A stretch of DNA of 52,895 nucleotides from NCBI GenBank assembly GCA_026001225.1, contig BNZQ01000009.1:1-52895 (forward strand). Reading direction: 5' to 3'. The stretch comes from Clostridia bacterium (GTDB lineage Bacteria > Bacillota > Clostridia > Christensenellales > DUVY01). Shown in pieces: positions 1 to 8,293 of the stretch (positions within the stretch are counted from its first letter, which is position 1; each line of letters opens with the position of its first letter). Both the position numbers and the translations under genes were made by a program. A model generated the notes under the pieces. It saw nothing but the letters and a program-made list of their open reading frames with translations, ran no database searches and was not told the origin of the DNA.

Positions 1-1397
1 CGCTATTCGGAACGCCGTCGGCGGTGGAAATCATTTACGGAGATACTATCGGGAGCGCGACGCTTGCGGCGGGATATACGTTTGACGTACCGGGGACGAA
101 GCCTACGTACGCGCAGAGCGGGACGGCTTATGCCGCGACGTTCTATACGGACGGCGACACGGCCAACTACAAGCCCGCAACGGGAACGATAACGGTCAAC
201 GTGGCGAAAGCGGATTACACGAATATCACGCATACGCCGTTGAGCGCGACATACACGGATTCGAACACGCTTGCGGACGTGACCGGGCTGTCGCCATACT
301 TCTCGTGGGTGTCCGATACGACGAAACTGACTGCGCCGGTGAGTTCCTACGCGGCGAAGTACAATGCGGACAGCGACAATTACAATGACTTCAACTTAAC
401 CGTTACGGTGAACGTGGGGAAAGCGGATTACGTTGGTATCACGCACGGCGATTTAAGCGCGACGTACACGGATTCGAACACGCTTGCGGACGTGACCGGG
501 CTGTCGCAACACTACTCGTGGGTGTCCGATACGACCAAACTGACTGTGTTGCAGACCTCTTATGCGGCGAAGTACAATGCGGACAGCGACAATTACAATG
601 ATTTCAACTTAACCGTTACGGTCAACGTAGCGAAAGCGGATTACGTTGGCATAGCGCACAACGCATTATCCGCGACATACACGGATTCGAACACGCTTGC
701 GGACGTGACCGGGCTGTCGCAACACTACTCGTGGGTGTCCGATACGACCAAACTGACGGTGTTGCAGACCTCTTATGCGGCGAAGTACAACGCGGACAGC
801 GACAATTACAATGATTTCAACTTAACCGTTACGGTGAACGTAGCGAAAGCGACTCCGACGTATACCTTGCCGACGTTGACGGCGACCGCCGGGCAAACAC
901 TTGCCGATTTGCAGTTGCCGGAGGGCTTTGCTTTCGAGGACGCTCCGACTGCCTCCGTCGGCGCGGCCGGCAGCAATTCGTTTACCTTAACCTATACCCC
1001 GTCCGACACGGCAAACTACAACACGGTGACGGGCATTACGGTCAATATAGAGGTTGCGGCCGCGCCGGTGTATACGGTCACTTTCAACGGCGCGGATATC
1101 CCGGACGCAACCTACACGGCTGGCGGCGGAATCGTATTGCCGGCAACGGTAGCGAAAGAGGGCTACACGTTCGACGGTTGGTATCTGACTGCGGATTTCT
1201 CGGACTCGACGATTACCGCAATTCCTGCAGGCACGGACGAGAATATTACGGTTTACGCAAAGTGGGTCCAAAACACACCCTCGCCGGACGGACTCCCGTT
1301 GTGGGCGTGGCTACTCATAGGCGCGGGAGCGTTTGCGATTGCGCTAATCGTTACGCTTTCCGTATTTAAACTGTTTAAAAAGAGAAAAGCAAGATAA
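1..1397 (+). CDS. Repeat-rich surface protein, 5' end cut off by the window
   Basis: The frame is open from base 3, so the gene begins before the window; 464 residues are visible. It carries bacterial Ig-like/MBG-type beta repeats, including three nearly identical 71-residue units (nt 204-842). A Listeria-Bacteroides (InlB B-type) repeat follows, ending in the usual GYTFDGWY and YAKW motifs (about nt 1070-1270). A single membrane helix (LPLWAWLLIGAGAFAIAL region) and a basic tail (KKRKAR) close the protein. There is no LPXTG motif, so a C-terminal membrane anchor is inferred rather than sortase attachment. The role is probably cell-surface adhesion or spacing; the ligand is unknown. No clear terminator is seen before the convergent transglycosylase gene. 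Confidence 0.85.
   Translation, partial: LFGTPSAVEIIYGDTIGSATLAAGYTFDVPGTKPTYAQSGTAYAATFYTDGDTANYKPATGTITVNVAKADYTNITHTPLSATYTDSNTLADVTGLSPYFSWVSDTTKLTAPVSSYAAKYNADSDNYNDFNLTVTVNVGKADYVGITHGDLSATYTDSNTLADVTGLSQHYSWVSDTTKLTVLQTSYAAKYNADSDNYNDFNLTVTVNVAKADYVGIAHNALSATYTDSNTLADVTGLSQHYSWVSDTTKLTVLQTSYAAKYNADSDNYNDFNLTVTVNVAKATPTYTLPTLTATAGQTLADLQLPEGFAFEDAPTASVGAAGSNSFTLTYTPSDTANYNTVTGITVNIEVAAAPVYTVTFNGADIPDATYTAGGGIVLPATVAKEGYTFDGWYLTADFSDSTITAIPAGTDENITVYAKWVQNTPSPDGLPLWAWLLIGAGAFAIALIVTLSVFKLFKKRKAR
204..842 (+). repeat. Three tandem 213-bp coding repeats
   Basis: Three direct units of exactly 213 bp (204-416, 417-629, 630-842) encode 71-residue domains that start with (A/G)KADY and end with LTVTVNV. 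Units 2 and 3 are nearly identical at the DNA level while unit 1 has drifted, which suggests recent duplication or gene conversion of units 2 and 3. Confidence 0.9.
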
Positions 1398-1437
1398 GCG
1401 CAAATGCTCTACCGCGTCCTGCTCCGCGCCCAAAGAT

Positions 1438-2004
1438 TTACAAGGCCATAGCGGGCAAGCCGTAAAAGCCCCGGTAAACCTTCGCCGCGCCGTATACCTT
1501 GTCGGCGTACTCGCGCGTTTCCTTATAGGGAATCATTTTCAGGCTTTTGCCGTCGGGGGAATACGCCTTGTTGTTCAGCCACGTGCGCACCGCGCCCTCG
1601 CCCGCATTGTAGGCCGCCAAGGCCAAATTCGTGTCGCCGCCGAATTTATCGGTCAAATACCGCAGGTACGCGCAGCCCAGCCGGATATTGATTTCGGGAT
1701 CGAACAGCATCGAAAAGTTGAAATCCTCGATATCCTCGCGCTCTGCGATAAAGAGAGCGGTCGTCGGCATCAGCTGCATCAAGCCCGTCGCCCCCGCGGG
1801 GGACACGCTTTCGGGATCGAAGCGGCTTTCTGTGCGGATCACGCCGCAGACGAGCGCGGGCGGCAGGTCATAGCTCTGGGCGGACGCGGTTATTTCCGCG
1901 CCGTATTTATAAGGATAGGATACCCTGACGATACCGAAAGACAGCGCGGCCGCGCCGCACGCGCATAAAGCGATCCATAAAACGATACGCTTCGGATTTC
2001 TCAT
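1438..2004 (-). CDS. Membrane-anchored lytic transglycosylase (SLT family)
   Basis: This 188-residue protein has an N-terminal membrane or signal segment (about residues 8-28) and an SLT/goose-lysozyme-type domain. The motifs are all present: catalytic Glu59 in RTESRF, GLMQLMP at 74-80 and AYNAG at 131-135. The family cleaves the glycan backbone of peptidoglycan with formation of 1,6-anhydro-muramic ends. The length is normal for the short single-domain members of Firmicutes. It probably works at the outer face of the membrane in wall remodelling. It converges with the surface-protein gene and is preceded by an inverted low-complexity repeat. Confidence 0.9.
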   Translation of the reverse strand: MRNPKRIVLWIALCACGAAALSFGIVRVSYPYKYGAEITASAQSYDLPPALVCGVIRTESRFDPESVSPAGATGLMQLMPTTALFIAEREDIEDFNFSMLFDPEINIRLGCAYLRYLTDKFGGDTNLALAAYNAGEGAVRTWLNNKAYSPDGKSLKMIPYKETREYADKVYGAAKVYRGFYGLPAMAL

Positions 2005-2051
2005 ATAAAGTAGTGTATGGCAAAGGAAAGGTTTTTATTAGGCGATAAATC

Positions 2052-2150
2052 AAGTAAAAAGTAATAGGTAAAAAGTAAAAAGTGCGGATAGGTTTACAAA
2101 AGGATCGGATTCCCCACTCCGTTTTCACCTTTTACTTCTTACTTTAATTG
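2052..2150. repeat. Inverted low-complexity cassette (aagtaaaaagt type)
   Basis: The left arm is made of aagtaaaaagt/aggtaaaaagt oligomers and the right arm is the complement (ttttcaccttttacttctta). Together they enclose a short unique spacer between the transglycosylase and HAD genes. The same architecture recurs at 20158-20275, 46498-46645, 50014-50099 and 50830-50940. Confidence 0.7.
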
Positions 2151-2155
2151 AATTT

Positions 2156-2926
2156 TTACTTCAATAAATCGAGAATTTCCGCAACCGTGCCGACGACCGC
2201 GTCCGCTCCCGCCGCCCGCAATTTGTCGGCGGGAAAGCTCGTCGTCACCGCAAAACAGCGGCAGCCCGCCGCTTTCGCCGCCGCTATCCCGCTTAAAGCG
2301 TCCTCGACGACGGTCGTATTTTGGGCGGAAACGCCGATCCCCTGCAACCCTTTTAAAAAGATCTCGGGATCGGGCTTTTTATTTACGACCTCGCTTCCGG
2401 TGATCACCGCGTCAAAATCCTCCGCGTTCAATCCGATCGCCCGCAAGTTGATCAGCACCTTGCGGCGGTGGGAGCTCGAACAAACCGCCGTTTTATATCC
2501 GCGTCGTTTCAAGGCTTGAACGGCATTTTGCACGCCGTCGAACACCCTGACCTTCGCGGAGCCGATCGCGTCGTAAACGTCGTAGGCCTTGCTCATCATC
2601 GCGGGCTCGAACGGAACGCCGTATTTTTCGGAGACGCCGCCGATAAACCGTTCCTCGCCCATGCCCGTGAACGGTTTAAAGTCCTCCGCCCGCGCGTTCA
2701 CGCCCCACGCTTTCAACGCCTCGATCGCCGCCTCGATGATGACCGGCTCGCTGTCCACCAACACGCCGTCCATGTCGAACAAAATTCCTTTCATTTTTTT
2801 CCTTTTCTTTTTTTTGAACGCCGAAATGACCCATGTCACAAACCCGTCGACAAGTATGATTGCCACGATGAGCCACAACAGGAACGTATCGTTACCGTTG
2901 CCGGGAAGCGAGACCCATGCTCTCAT
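2156..2926 (-). CDS. HAD-family phosphatase with N-terminal membrane segment
   Basis: The C-terminal ~210 residues are a beta-phosphoglucomutase-like HAD hydrolase. The nucleophile motif is DMDGVLVDSE (Asp51, Asp53); motif II is CSSS, with later KKPDPEIF and VEDALSG motifs. The start at 2926 follows a good GGAGG site and gives 256 residues. That start adds a hydrophobic segment (about 14-37) and a KKKKRKK patch directly before the HAD domain, with no stop in between. An internal ATG at 2794 (behind AGG plus A-run) would give a plain cytoplasmic enzyme. Both starts may be used. The family dephosphorylates or isomerises small phosphorylated metabolites; the substrate cannot be told from sequence. 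Confidence 0.8.
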   Translation of the reverse strand: MRAWVSLPGNGNDTFLLWLIVAIILVDGFVTWVISAFKKKKRKKMKGILFDMDGVLVDSEPVIIEAAIEALKAWGVNARAEDFKPFTGMGEERFIGGVSEKYGVPFEPAMMSKAYDVYDAIGSAKVRVFDGVQNAVQALKRRGYKTAVCSSSHRRKVLINLRAIGLNAEDFDAVITGSEVVNKKPDPEIFLKGLQGIGVSAQNTTVVEDALSGIAAAKAAGCRCFAVTTSFPADKLRAAGADAVVGTVAEILDLLK

Positions 2927-3028
2927 TGATATCCTCCAATGACTTCTTTTCGTGCCCGCCGACCCGCCTACCCGACCGGCAGACTTCCAAGAAAAAGCCC
3001 GTTCTATTAACATTATATCAAATATGCT

Positions 3029-3057
3029 TTGCAAAAGCAATTCGAATATGGTATACT
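3029..3057 (+). promoter_or_regulatory. Sigma-A promoter of the DHH gene
   Basis: TTGCAA (3029-3034), 17-bp spacer, TATACT (3052-3057). A 5' leader of about 55 nt follows. Confidence 0.7.
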
Positions 3058-3070
3058 ATACATAATTATT

Positions 3071-3102
3071 TTACCTTAAACGGTCAAAATTTTTTAAGGT
3101 AA
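3071..3102 (+). promoter_or_regulatory. Inverted repeat in the DHH gene leader
   Basis: ttaccttaaa (3071-3080) and tttaaggtaa (3093-3102) form a perfect 10-bp dyad with a 12-nt loop, between the promoter and the aaagggag ribosome site. It could be an operator or an RNA hairpin. Confidence 0.5.
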
Positions 3103-3118
3103 AGGGAGTATTCGATTT

Positions 3119-4045
3119 ATGAGGTTATTGACAAGGTCCGACTTTGACGGATTGGCGTGCGGCGCGTTGCTGAAAGCGTTTGGCGTCATCGACAGCTGGA
3201 AATTCGTACACCCAAAAGACATGCAGGACGGCCGAGTAGAGGTCACAAACAACGACGTGTTGGCCAACGTACCCTACATGCCGGGCTGCAAAATGTGGTT
3301 CGACCACCACGTCAGCGAGAACGAGCGGCTCGATCCCGACCTTAAATACGAGGGGTGCAGCCGTCCCGCCGACAGCGCGGCGCGCGTCATCTATGATTAC
3401 TACGACGGCGAAAAAAAGCTGCCGCACTTCAAAGAAATGATTGCGGCGGTGGACAAGGTGGACGCCGCCAAGCTGTCAATCGACGAAATCCAAAATCCGA
3501 CGGGATGGGTGCTTTTGGGCTTCATCATGGATCCGCGCACGGGTTTGGGGCGTTTCCGCGAGTTCCGCATCAGCAACTATCAGCTGATGGAGGAATTGAT
3601 CGACGCCTGCCGCACGATGAATATCGATCAGATTATGTCTTTGCCCGACGTCAAGGAGCGCGTCAAACTGTATTTCGAGCAGGATAAGCTGTTCCGCGAA
3701 ATGGTCGCCAAATACACGAAGATCTATAAAAATCTGATCGCAACCGATTTGCGCGGCGTCGATCCGATCTATACGGGCAACCGCTTTTTAATTTACAGCC
3801 TCTACCCCAAACAAAACATTTCGATGTGGATCGTGGACGCACGCGCCAAAGACGACGCCTCCAAAAAAGCCGCGATCGCCGTCGGCCACAGCGTTTTAAA
3901 CCGCACCTCCAAAACCAACGTCGGCACCCTGTTGTTCGAGTACGGCGGCGGCGGGCATCATCAGGTCGGCACCTGCCAGGTCTCGGCCGAAAACGCCGAC
4001 CGCGCGATCGAAGTGCTGATCAAGTCGATCAATCAGGACGGTTAA
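3119..4045 (+). CDS. DHH/DHHA1-family phosphoesterase
   Basis: This 308-residue protein has the DHH superfamily signature: DFDG at residues 8-11, DHH at 62-64 (WFDHH) and a C-terminal DHHA1-type glycine motif GGGGHHQVGT (276-285). These residues bind the two metal ions and the phosphate in relatives such as nanoRNases, cyclic-dinucleotide phosphodiesterases and exopolyphosphatases. The protein is about the size of NrnA but not clearly a member. A role in degrading small nucleotides or phosphate esters in the cytoplasm is inferred; the substrate is open. It has its own promoter and leader hairpin and reads divergently from the HAD gene. Confidence 0.8.
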   Translation: MRLLTRSDFDGLACGALLKAFGVIDSWKFVHPKDMQDGRVEVTNNDVLANVPYMPGCKMWFDHHVSENERLDPDLKYEGCSRPADSAARVIYDYYDGEKKLPHFKEMIAAVDKVDAAKLSIDEIQNPTGWVLLGFIMDPRTGLGRFREFRISNYQLMEELIDACRTMNIDQIMSLPDVKERVKLYFEQDKLFREMVAKYTKIYKNLIATDLRGVDPIYTGNRFLIYSLYPKQNISMWIVDARAKDDASKKAAIAVGHSVLNRTSKTNVGTLLFEYGGGGHHQVGTCQVSAENADRAIEVLIKSINQDG

Positions 4046-4102
4046 GGATTTTTGACTTCTTACCGTTTTCGTCATTTATCCTCATAAACCGCTTTTAAAC
4101 GA

Positions 4103-4131
4103 TTGCTAAAAGCTTTTAAAAGGGATATACT
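4103..4131 (+). promoter_or_regulatory. Sigma-A promoter of the aquaporin gene
   Basis: TTGCTA (4103-4108), 17-bp spacer, TATACT (4126-4131), about 15 nt before the GGAGG site of the aquaporin gene. Confidence 0.65.
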
Positions 4132-4152
4132 TATCCGCGGAGGCTACAAAAC

Positions 4153-4881
4153 ATGTCAAAGTTCAATGTCAAGAAGTTTCTCGCGGAAATGTTGGGCACG
4201 TTCGTGCTCGTATTCGTCGCTTGCGGCGTCGCTATGGTCAGCGGCGTCAATTTGGTCGCGACCGCGCTGGCGTTCGGCCTTGTGATCGTCGCGATGGCGT
4301 ACACGATCGGGCCGGTTTCGGGCTGTCATATCAATCCGGCGGTCAGCTTCGGCGCGGCGATCAACAAACGCATCACATGGTTCGAGTTCTTCTACTATGT
4401 CGTCGCGCAATTCGTCGGCGCGGTTTTGGGCGCGCTTCTGCTTTACGGCGTCTTGAAAACGTGGGGACAACAGTTTCCGGGGCTCGGACAAAACGGTTTC
4501 CGCGCGGATACGGCCAATGCGGGGAACGTAAACCTGATCGGCGCGTTGATCGTCGAAATTGTTCTCACGTTCATTTTTGTGCTGACGATTCTGACCGTGA
4601 CCGGCAAAAAGAGCGGTCAAGGTGCGGGCAAGAAGGCCGGCCTGATCATCGGCCTCACCCTCACGCTCGTACACCTGATCGGTATCGGCTTGACGGGCAC
4701 GTCGGTCAACCCCGCCCGCAGCTTCGGGCCCGCTTTGGTTATGCTGTTCGAGGGCGAATCCCTGCCGATAACGCAGGTTTGGGTCTTTATCGTCGCCCCG
4801 TTGGTCGGAGCTGCCCTCGCCGCTTTGGTCGGCAAGTTCCTGATCGGCACCGAGGAGGAACCGCAAGCGGAAGCGAACTAA
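4153..4881 (+). CDS. aqpZ: MIP-family water/solute channel (aquaporin Z-like)
   Basis: A 242-residue membrane protein with six hydrophobic helices and the two half-helix NPA motifs (61-63 in HINPAVSFG, 186-188 in SVNPARSFGP). The Arg189 that lines the selectivity filter is present. Length and the NPARSFGPAL block resemble water-selective AqpZ more than the glycerol facilitator GlpF, which usually has NPARD. It has its own promoter and an acidic C-terminal tail. Its stop overlaps the stop region of the convergent mtlD by 4 nt. Proximity to mannitol metabolism suggests an osmotic role, but that is only context. Confidence 0.88.
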   Translation: MSKFNVKKFLAEMLGTFVLVFVACGVAMVSGVNLVATALAFGLVIVAMAYTIGPVSGCHINPAVSFGAAINKRITWFEFFYYVVAQFVGAVLGALLLYGVLKTWGQQFPGLGQNGFRADTANAGNVNLIGALIVEIVLTFIFVLTILTVTGKKSGQGAGKKAGLIIGLTLTLVHLIGIGLTGTSVNPARSFGPALVMLFEGESLPITQVWVFIVAPLVGAALAALVGKFLIGTEEEPQAEAN

Positions 4882-6110
4882 ATAATCGTCGCGCTTTTAT
4901 TCTCAACCTCTAACAAATATGCGCCGATTTCGCTCAGCGGCTTGCCCGATGCGAAATCGGCGTATATTTTTTCCACGGTTTTCACCGTTTCCCGATCGTC
5001 GATACGGCAATATTTTTCCAAAGCGGATTGAACGCCCGCGCTCCTTGTATGTGCGCAAACCTCCGCGCTCGCCGCGTCGTTTTCCCCCGTAAACAACAGC
5101 GCGGCGGCGATCCCCGCGCAAAGGCAAACGCTCGGAATTTTATGTTTTTTGACCAAATTCAACGCGCCGGTCAAGCGGTCGTTCTCGAAGAGCTTTCTTT
5201 GCGTGTCGCGGCCCACCCGTGCGACGGTGTCCCGCAGGCCCTTGTTTTTAAAGCGGTAAATCAGATTCGAGGCGTGCGCAAGCAGCGCGTTGATATCCGC
5301 GCCATGCTTGATCGACAAGCCTTGCGCCGAGCGCACCAACGCCGCGTAAACGATATTTTCAATCCCCGCGTCTCCGATCGCGTCCGCGATATAAGCATAT
5401 CCCTTCAACGCGCCCAAGTAGGCGGTCAGCGCGTGCGACATGTTGTGCATAAAGAGCTTCCGCTGAATGAACAATCCGAACGGCGCGTACGGATACAGAT
5501 TTTTGATTTTTGGGATCGGATTTTTAAAGGCGGCCTTGTCCACGGGCAAATACCCGTACTCCTCGACGTACACCCGCAGGATATTGCCCGCCTGCATGTT
5601 CTCGTCCATGACGGGCACCATGCGGCCTATGCTCGCTTCCACCAACCCGACGTATCGGTCGAACACGGCGGCATAGCTTTCGGGCAATTCTTTCAGGATC
5701 AGCCCTTTCAAGTATTTGTCCGCGTCCAACAGGTTCTCGCAAATGATGATATCGATCGGCTTTTTCGCGTCGATCCGTTGCTTGATTCCCGCCGCTAAAT
5801 TTTTAGCGACGTATTTCAGTACGTTAACCCCCAAAGCGGTCGCCATAATATCGCAATCCTTCATCTCGGCGGCGACAATTTCAGGCGTCGTTCCCAGCAC
5901 GCCGCGCACGCGTTTGACCGAAAGCTCCTCGATCCCATCGGGCCGGACGATCACCACGGGGTATTCGCGGTCGCGGTTCAGCGCGTCGATCACTTTCTCG
6001 TTGATATCGATAAACGCGACCTCGTAGCCGCTTTCGGAAAACAACTGCCCGATAAAGCCCCGCCCTATGTTGCCCGCGCCGTACATGACCGCTTTTTTTG
6101 CCGTTTTCAT
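4878..6110 (-). CDS. mtlD: Mannitol-1-phosphate 5-dehydrogenase
   Basis: This 410-residue member of the polyol-specific long-chain dehydrogenases has the Rossmann signature GAGNIGRGFIG at residues 11-21. The C-terminal mannitol-dehydrogenase domain contains the conserved Lys-x4-Asn-x2-H segment (KLFMHNMSH, about 218-226). The enzyme interconverts mannitol 1-phosphate and fructose 6-phosphate with NAD. It is somewhat longer than the 373-382 residues of well-known MtlD proteins. No mannitol PTS genes are next to it. The following genes are an isomerase and a sugar kinase, so it may feed or drain a fructose 6-phosphate pool. A palindromic element lies 42 nt upstream of its start. Confidence 0.9.
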   Translation of the reverse strand: MKTAKKAVMYGAGNIGRGFIGQLFSESGYEVAFIDINEKVIDALNRDREYPVVIVRPDGIEELSVKRVRGVLGTTPEIVAAEMKDCDIMATALGVNVLKYVAKNLAAGIKQRIDAKKPIDIIICENLLDADKYLKGLILKELPESYAAVFDRYVGLVEASIGRMVPVMDENMQAGNILRVYVEEYGYLPVDKAAFKNPIPKIKNLYPYAPFGLFIQRKLFMHNMSHALTAYLGALKGYAYIADAIGDAGIENIVYAALVRSAQGLSIKHGADINALLAHASNLIYRFKNKGLRDTVARVGRDTQRKLFENDRLTGALNLVKKHKIPSVCLCAGIAAALLFTGENDAASAEVCAHTRSAGVQSALEKYCRIDDRETVKTVEKIYADFASGKPLSEIGAYLLEVENKSATII

Positions 6111-6151
6111 TTCTTTCTCTTTTTCTTTCTTTTTTGCTTTTTGCTTTTTTT

Positions 6152-6205
6152 GCGAGAAAAACTTTTTGAAAAAAGTTTTTCTCGCGCTCTTTTCAAAAAC
6201 TTTTA
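6152..6205. repeat. Palindromic intercistronic element, copy 1 (short form)
   Basis: gcgagaaaaacttttt (6152-6167) and its exact complement (6170-6185) form a 16-bp perfect stem with a 2-nt loop. They are followed by gctcttttcaaaaactttta. The same layout occurs at 17915, 22053, 31635 and 51645, always with the cttttcaaaaacttt tail on the right while the flanking genes read leftward. Confidence 0.8.
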
Positions 6206-6258
6206 CCTGTAAAAATTCCCCTTCGCGGCGGGGTAGCTGCCGTTAAAAATTCCCGCTT

Positions 6259-6792
6259 TCATTCGGTTTCGGGGATACGCCTGATCTTCGGGTCGGTAAA
6301 TATATCGCTTTCGTCGCGGCTGCGCGTGGAAAATTCCGAAACGATCGCGCCCTCCGCGCCTCCTTGAAACCAATGCTTTGTGTTGGGGTATAGCGTGTAC
6401 TGCTCGCCCTCGTTCAGCTCGATTTCGTGAAAGACCGTCAATACCGTGTCCGGAATGCGCGCTCCTACTTTTTTGACCGGCTCGCCCGACACGTACAAAT
6501 ACACCTTGCCCCGTCGACAGCGGAACGTTTCCTCTTTGCCCGAATAGCCCGGCCCGTCCGCATGGATATGCTCGGGACAGGTCTGATACGGCAAGAGATA
6601 CAGCTCTTTCGCGCACACCCTCTCCGTATTGACGTAGGTCAGGATTTCGAGGCCGATATTCTTTAAATCCCCTAACCCGAAGTCGGCGACCTCGATCCTC
6701 TCCTCTTCCGCTTCGGTCATCTTGATGCCCGCGCCGCGGAACGCCTTGACGGTCGCTTTTTTTGCGTTTTCATATTCCTGCTTGGTTATCAT
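6259..6792 (-). CDS. D-lyxose isomerase-type cupin (sugar isomerase)
   Basis: A 177-residue single cupin that resembles the D-lyxose ketol-isomerase family (DUF1498). The expected metal ligands are visible: His75 and His77 in CPEHIHADG, Glu88 in GKEETF and His140 in NTKHW. Characterised members interconvert D-lyxose and D-xylulose and also D-mannose and D-fructose, using Mn2+. It lies between a PfkB sugar kinase and mtlD on the same strand, which suits a route from mannose to fructose and on to fructose 6-phosphate. That route is inferred. It is transcribed after the kinase and before mtlD. Confidence 0.85.
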   Translation of the reverse strand: MITKQEYENAKKATVKAFRGAGIKMTEAEEERIEVADFGLGDLKNIGLEILTYVNTERVCAKELYLLPYQTCPEHIHADGPGYSGKEETFRCRRGKVYLYVSGEPVKKVGARIPDTVLTVFHEIELNEGEQYTLYPNTKHWFQGGAEGAIVSEFSTRSRDESDIFTDPKIRRIPETE

Positions 6793-6868
6793 AGTCGGCT
6801 CCTCTTATTAAAGTTTCAAAAAACGTTCATTATTATATTGTTCATTGTATTTGAAAATCTCGACCTTC

Positions 6869-6895
6869 ATTTTCAGTTTTCAATTTTCAGTTAAA
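6869..6895. repeat. Low-complexity ttttcagttttcaattttcag repeat
   Basis: A copy of the ttttcagttttcaa oligomer family lies at the 3' end of the PfkB gene. The gene's last codons and its stop (complement of tca in cagtta) lie inside it, so the repeat has changed the C-terminus. Confidence 0.6.
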
Positions 6896-7900
6896 ACTCC
6901 GCCTCGGATACAGCCGCCCCAACTTCGTCGTTTCCGCGAAAGCGCGCGCCCCGCCGATCGAATCATAGGACGACAGGTTGGCCGCCGCCGTCAGGCTCGC
7001 GAACTCCAACGCCTCCCCATCCGAAAAGCCCTTGTACGCGGCGTACAGAAAGCCCGCCGAAAACGCGTCGCCCGCGCCCACCGCGCCCTTGATATAGTCC
7101 CTCGGCAAGAGCAAGGACGGCACGGCGGTAAATGCTCCGCTCGCGGCGTCGGCGCAAAAGCCCCCTTCGGGACAATGAATGACCGCTTTTTTGACCCCTA
7201 TACGCAAAAAAGCGCGTGCGATCCGCTCCACGCGGTCCAAATCCGGCGACCCGTCGGCGCGGCGCGGCTCGATCCCCGTCGCCAACCCCGCCTCGATTTC
7301 GTTTAAAACCGCATAGTCCGAATATTTCAGCGCGGGCAAAACCTTTTCGCGGAAACGATCCGCGCTGTTGCTGACGACGTCGATCGATGTTTTGATTCCT
7401 TTTTCCTGCAAGTCGTGCAAAAAACCCGCTAAAACCGTGCCGAATCGGGAATCGGCGGCGTCGAACGCGTCCAACAGCAGGATATAACCGATATGAAAAA
7501 TCGAGCAATCCCGCGCGTTTGCGTCCACGTCGGCGGGACAAAACGAAGCGTTCGTGCCTTTGGTGTTGAAAAACGTCCGCTCGCCGGTGCCCTGCACGGT
7601 CATCACGTCGGTAAAGGACGTATCCGCGCCCGCGACGGAGGAAACGCTCCCGATATCGATGCCCTCTTTTTGTAAAAGATCGAGGATAAACCGACCGTTT
7701 TCGTCCGCGCCGGCTTTGGCCGAAGCCTTGACAGGCACGCCGCCGAGACGCGCCAACGTGACGCCCGTATTGGGCACGCAACCGCCCACGCTTTTAGATA
7801 CGCTGTAAATCGTGGACAGCCGCCCCTTTTCGGGGTACAAGTCGATCATTTTGATGATATCGGCGATAATGTTCCCGGCAACCGTGATCCCTTTCTTCAT
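6887..7900 (-). CDS. PfkB-family carbohydrate kinase
   Basis: A 337-residue ribokinase-fold kinase. It has the N-terminal glycine-rich GG motif (SVGGCVPNTG, 37-46) and the C-terminal catalytic signature GAVGAGDAF (272-280), with the catalytic Asp at 278. The family phosphorylates sugars or nucleosides at a primary hydroxyl using ATP. Neighbouring isomerase and mannitol-1-phosphate dehydrogenase genes make a fructokinase-like role likely, but no residue visible here fixes the substrate. The first gene of a short minus-strand group with the isomerase and mtlD. The extreme C-terminus is encoded by a dispersed low-complexity repeat. Confidence 0.85.
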   Translation of the reverse strand: MKKGITVAGNIIADIIKMIDLYPEKGRLSTIYSVSKSVGGCVPNTGVTLARLGGVPVKASAKAGADENGRFILDLLQKEGIDIGSVSSVAGADTSFTDVMTVQGTGERTFFNTKGTNASFCPADVDANARDCSIFHIGYILLLDAFDAADSRFGTVLAGFLHDLQEKGIKTSIDVVSNSADRFREKVLPALKYSDYAVLNEIEAGLATGIEPRRADGSPDLDRVERIARAFLRIGVKKAVIHCPEGGFCADAASGAFTAVPSLLLPRDYIKGAVGAGDAFSAGFLYAAYKGFSDGEALEFASLTAAANLSSYDSIGGARAFAETTKLGRLYPRRSFN

Positions 7901-8179
7901 ACATTTATTATAGCATTTCCCGCGAAACGGGGCAACTAAAAATGAAAGAAAAAAAACGTTAATATTTTACGACGGTGCTACAAACTTATGACGGAAATAG
8001 TATTGCCTCTCGGGAATTTTGGCGGCTTATTTGTCTAAACCTCCGAAAAATGCTCGGTCGTAGCGATGCTGCGGCCTGCGCTTTTACGGCATTTTATCCT
8101 AAATAATCCGACTCAAAATCCCTCGATAAGAGTTGCAACACCGCCGGAATTTATGGCGCAAATTTATTTAAAAAAGTGT
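7901..8179. other. Intergenic region before the radical SAM gene
   Basis: No gene is supported here. It holds the divergent start region of the kinase and one copy of a small hairpin repeat (8046-8097). The open frame running through 8066-8293 lacks a ribosome site and crosses the promoter, so it is not taken as coding. Confidence 0.6.
8046..8097. repeat. Small hairpin repeat with cgtagc core, copy 1
   Basis: aaaaatgctcgg-tcgtag-cgatgct-cggcctgcgctttta is shared, with few changes, with 12413-12463. The outer aaaatgc/gcatttt arms are complementary. Confidence 0.65.
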
Positions 8180-8208
8180 TTGACAATTCGTTTGGCATAT
8201 GCTATAAT
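8180..8208 (+). promoter_or_regulatory. Consensus sigma-A promoter of the radical SAM gene
   Basis: TTGACA (8180-8185), 17-bp spacer, TATAAT (8203-8208): both boxes match consensus exactly. The leader is about 80 nt. Confidence 0.85.
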
Positions 8209-8293
8209 ACGAACACATGATTTGAACGCGTATTTAAACATTAACTTTTATCCTTCTCGGAAAAAAAATTCGAAAAGGGATACGGAGAAAAAT

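Noticed and set aside
204..842. CRISPR-like array
   Set aside because: The repeats are 213-bp coding units without spacers; no other array seen.
1438..2004. Lytic transglycosylase as the endolysin of the phage-derived run
   Set aside because: It is 10 kb away, behind several unrelated genes, and has a cell-type signal/membrane segment.
2468..2929. Long plus-strand frames opposite known genes, such as across the HAD gene
   Set aside because: They mirror the codon bias of the real gene on the other strand, have no ribosome sites and no recognisable protein features. The same holds for the long antisense frames opposite mtlD, dnaK, dxr and the portal.
8208..8230. LexA/SOS box (cgaacacatgatttgaacg) after the radical SAM promoter
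   Set aside because: Only one half (CGAAC) matches the Gram-positive consensus; the spacing to the second half is wrong.
8066..8293. N-terminal extension of the radical SAM gene
   Set aside because: It crosses a consensus promoter and a repeat and has no ribosome site; the ATG at 8294 follows GGAG and gives the usual family start.
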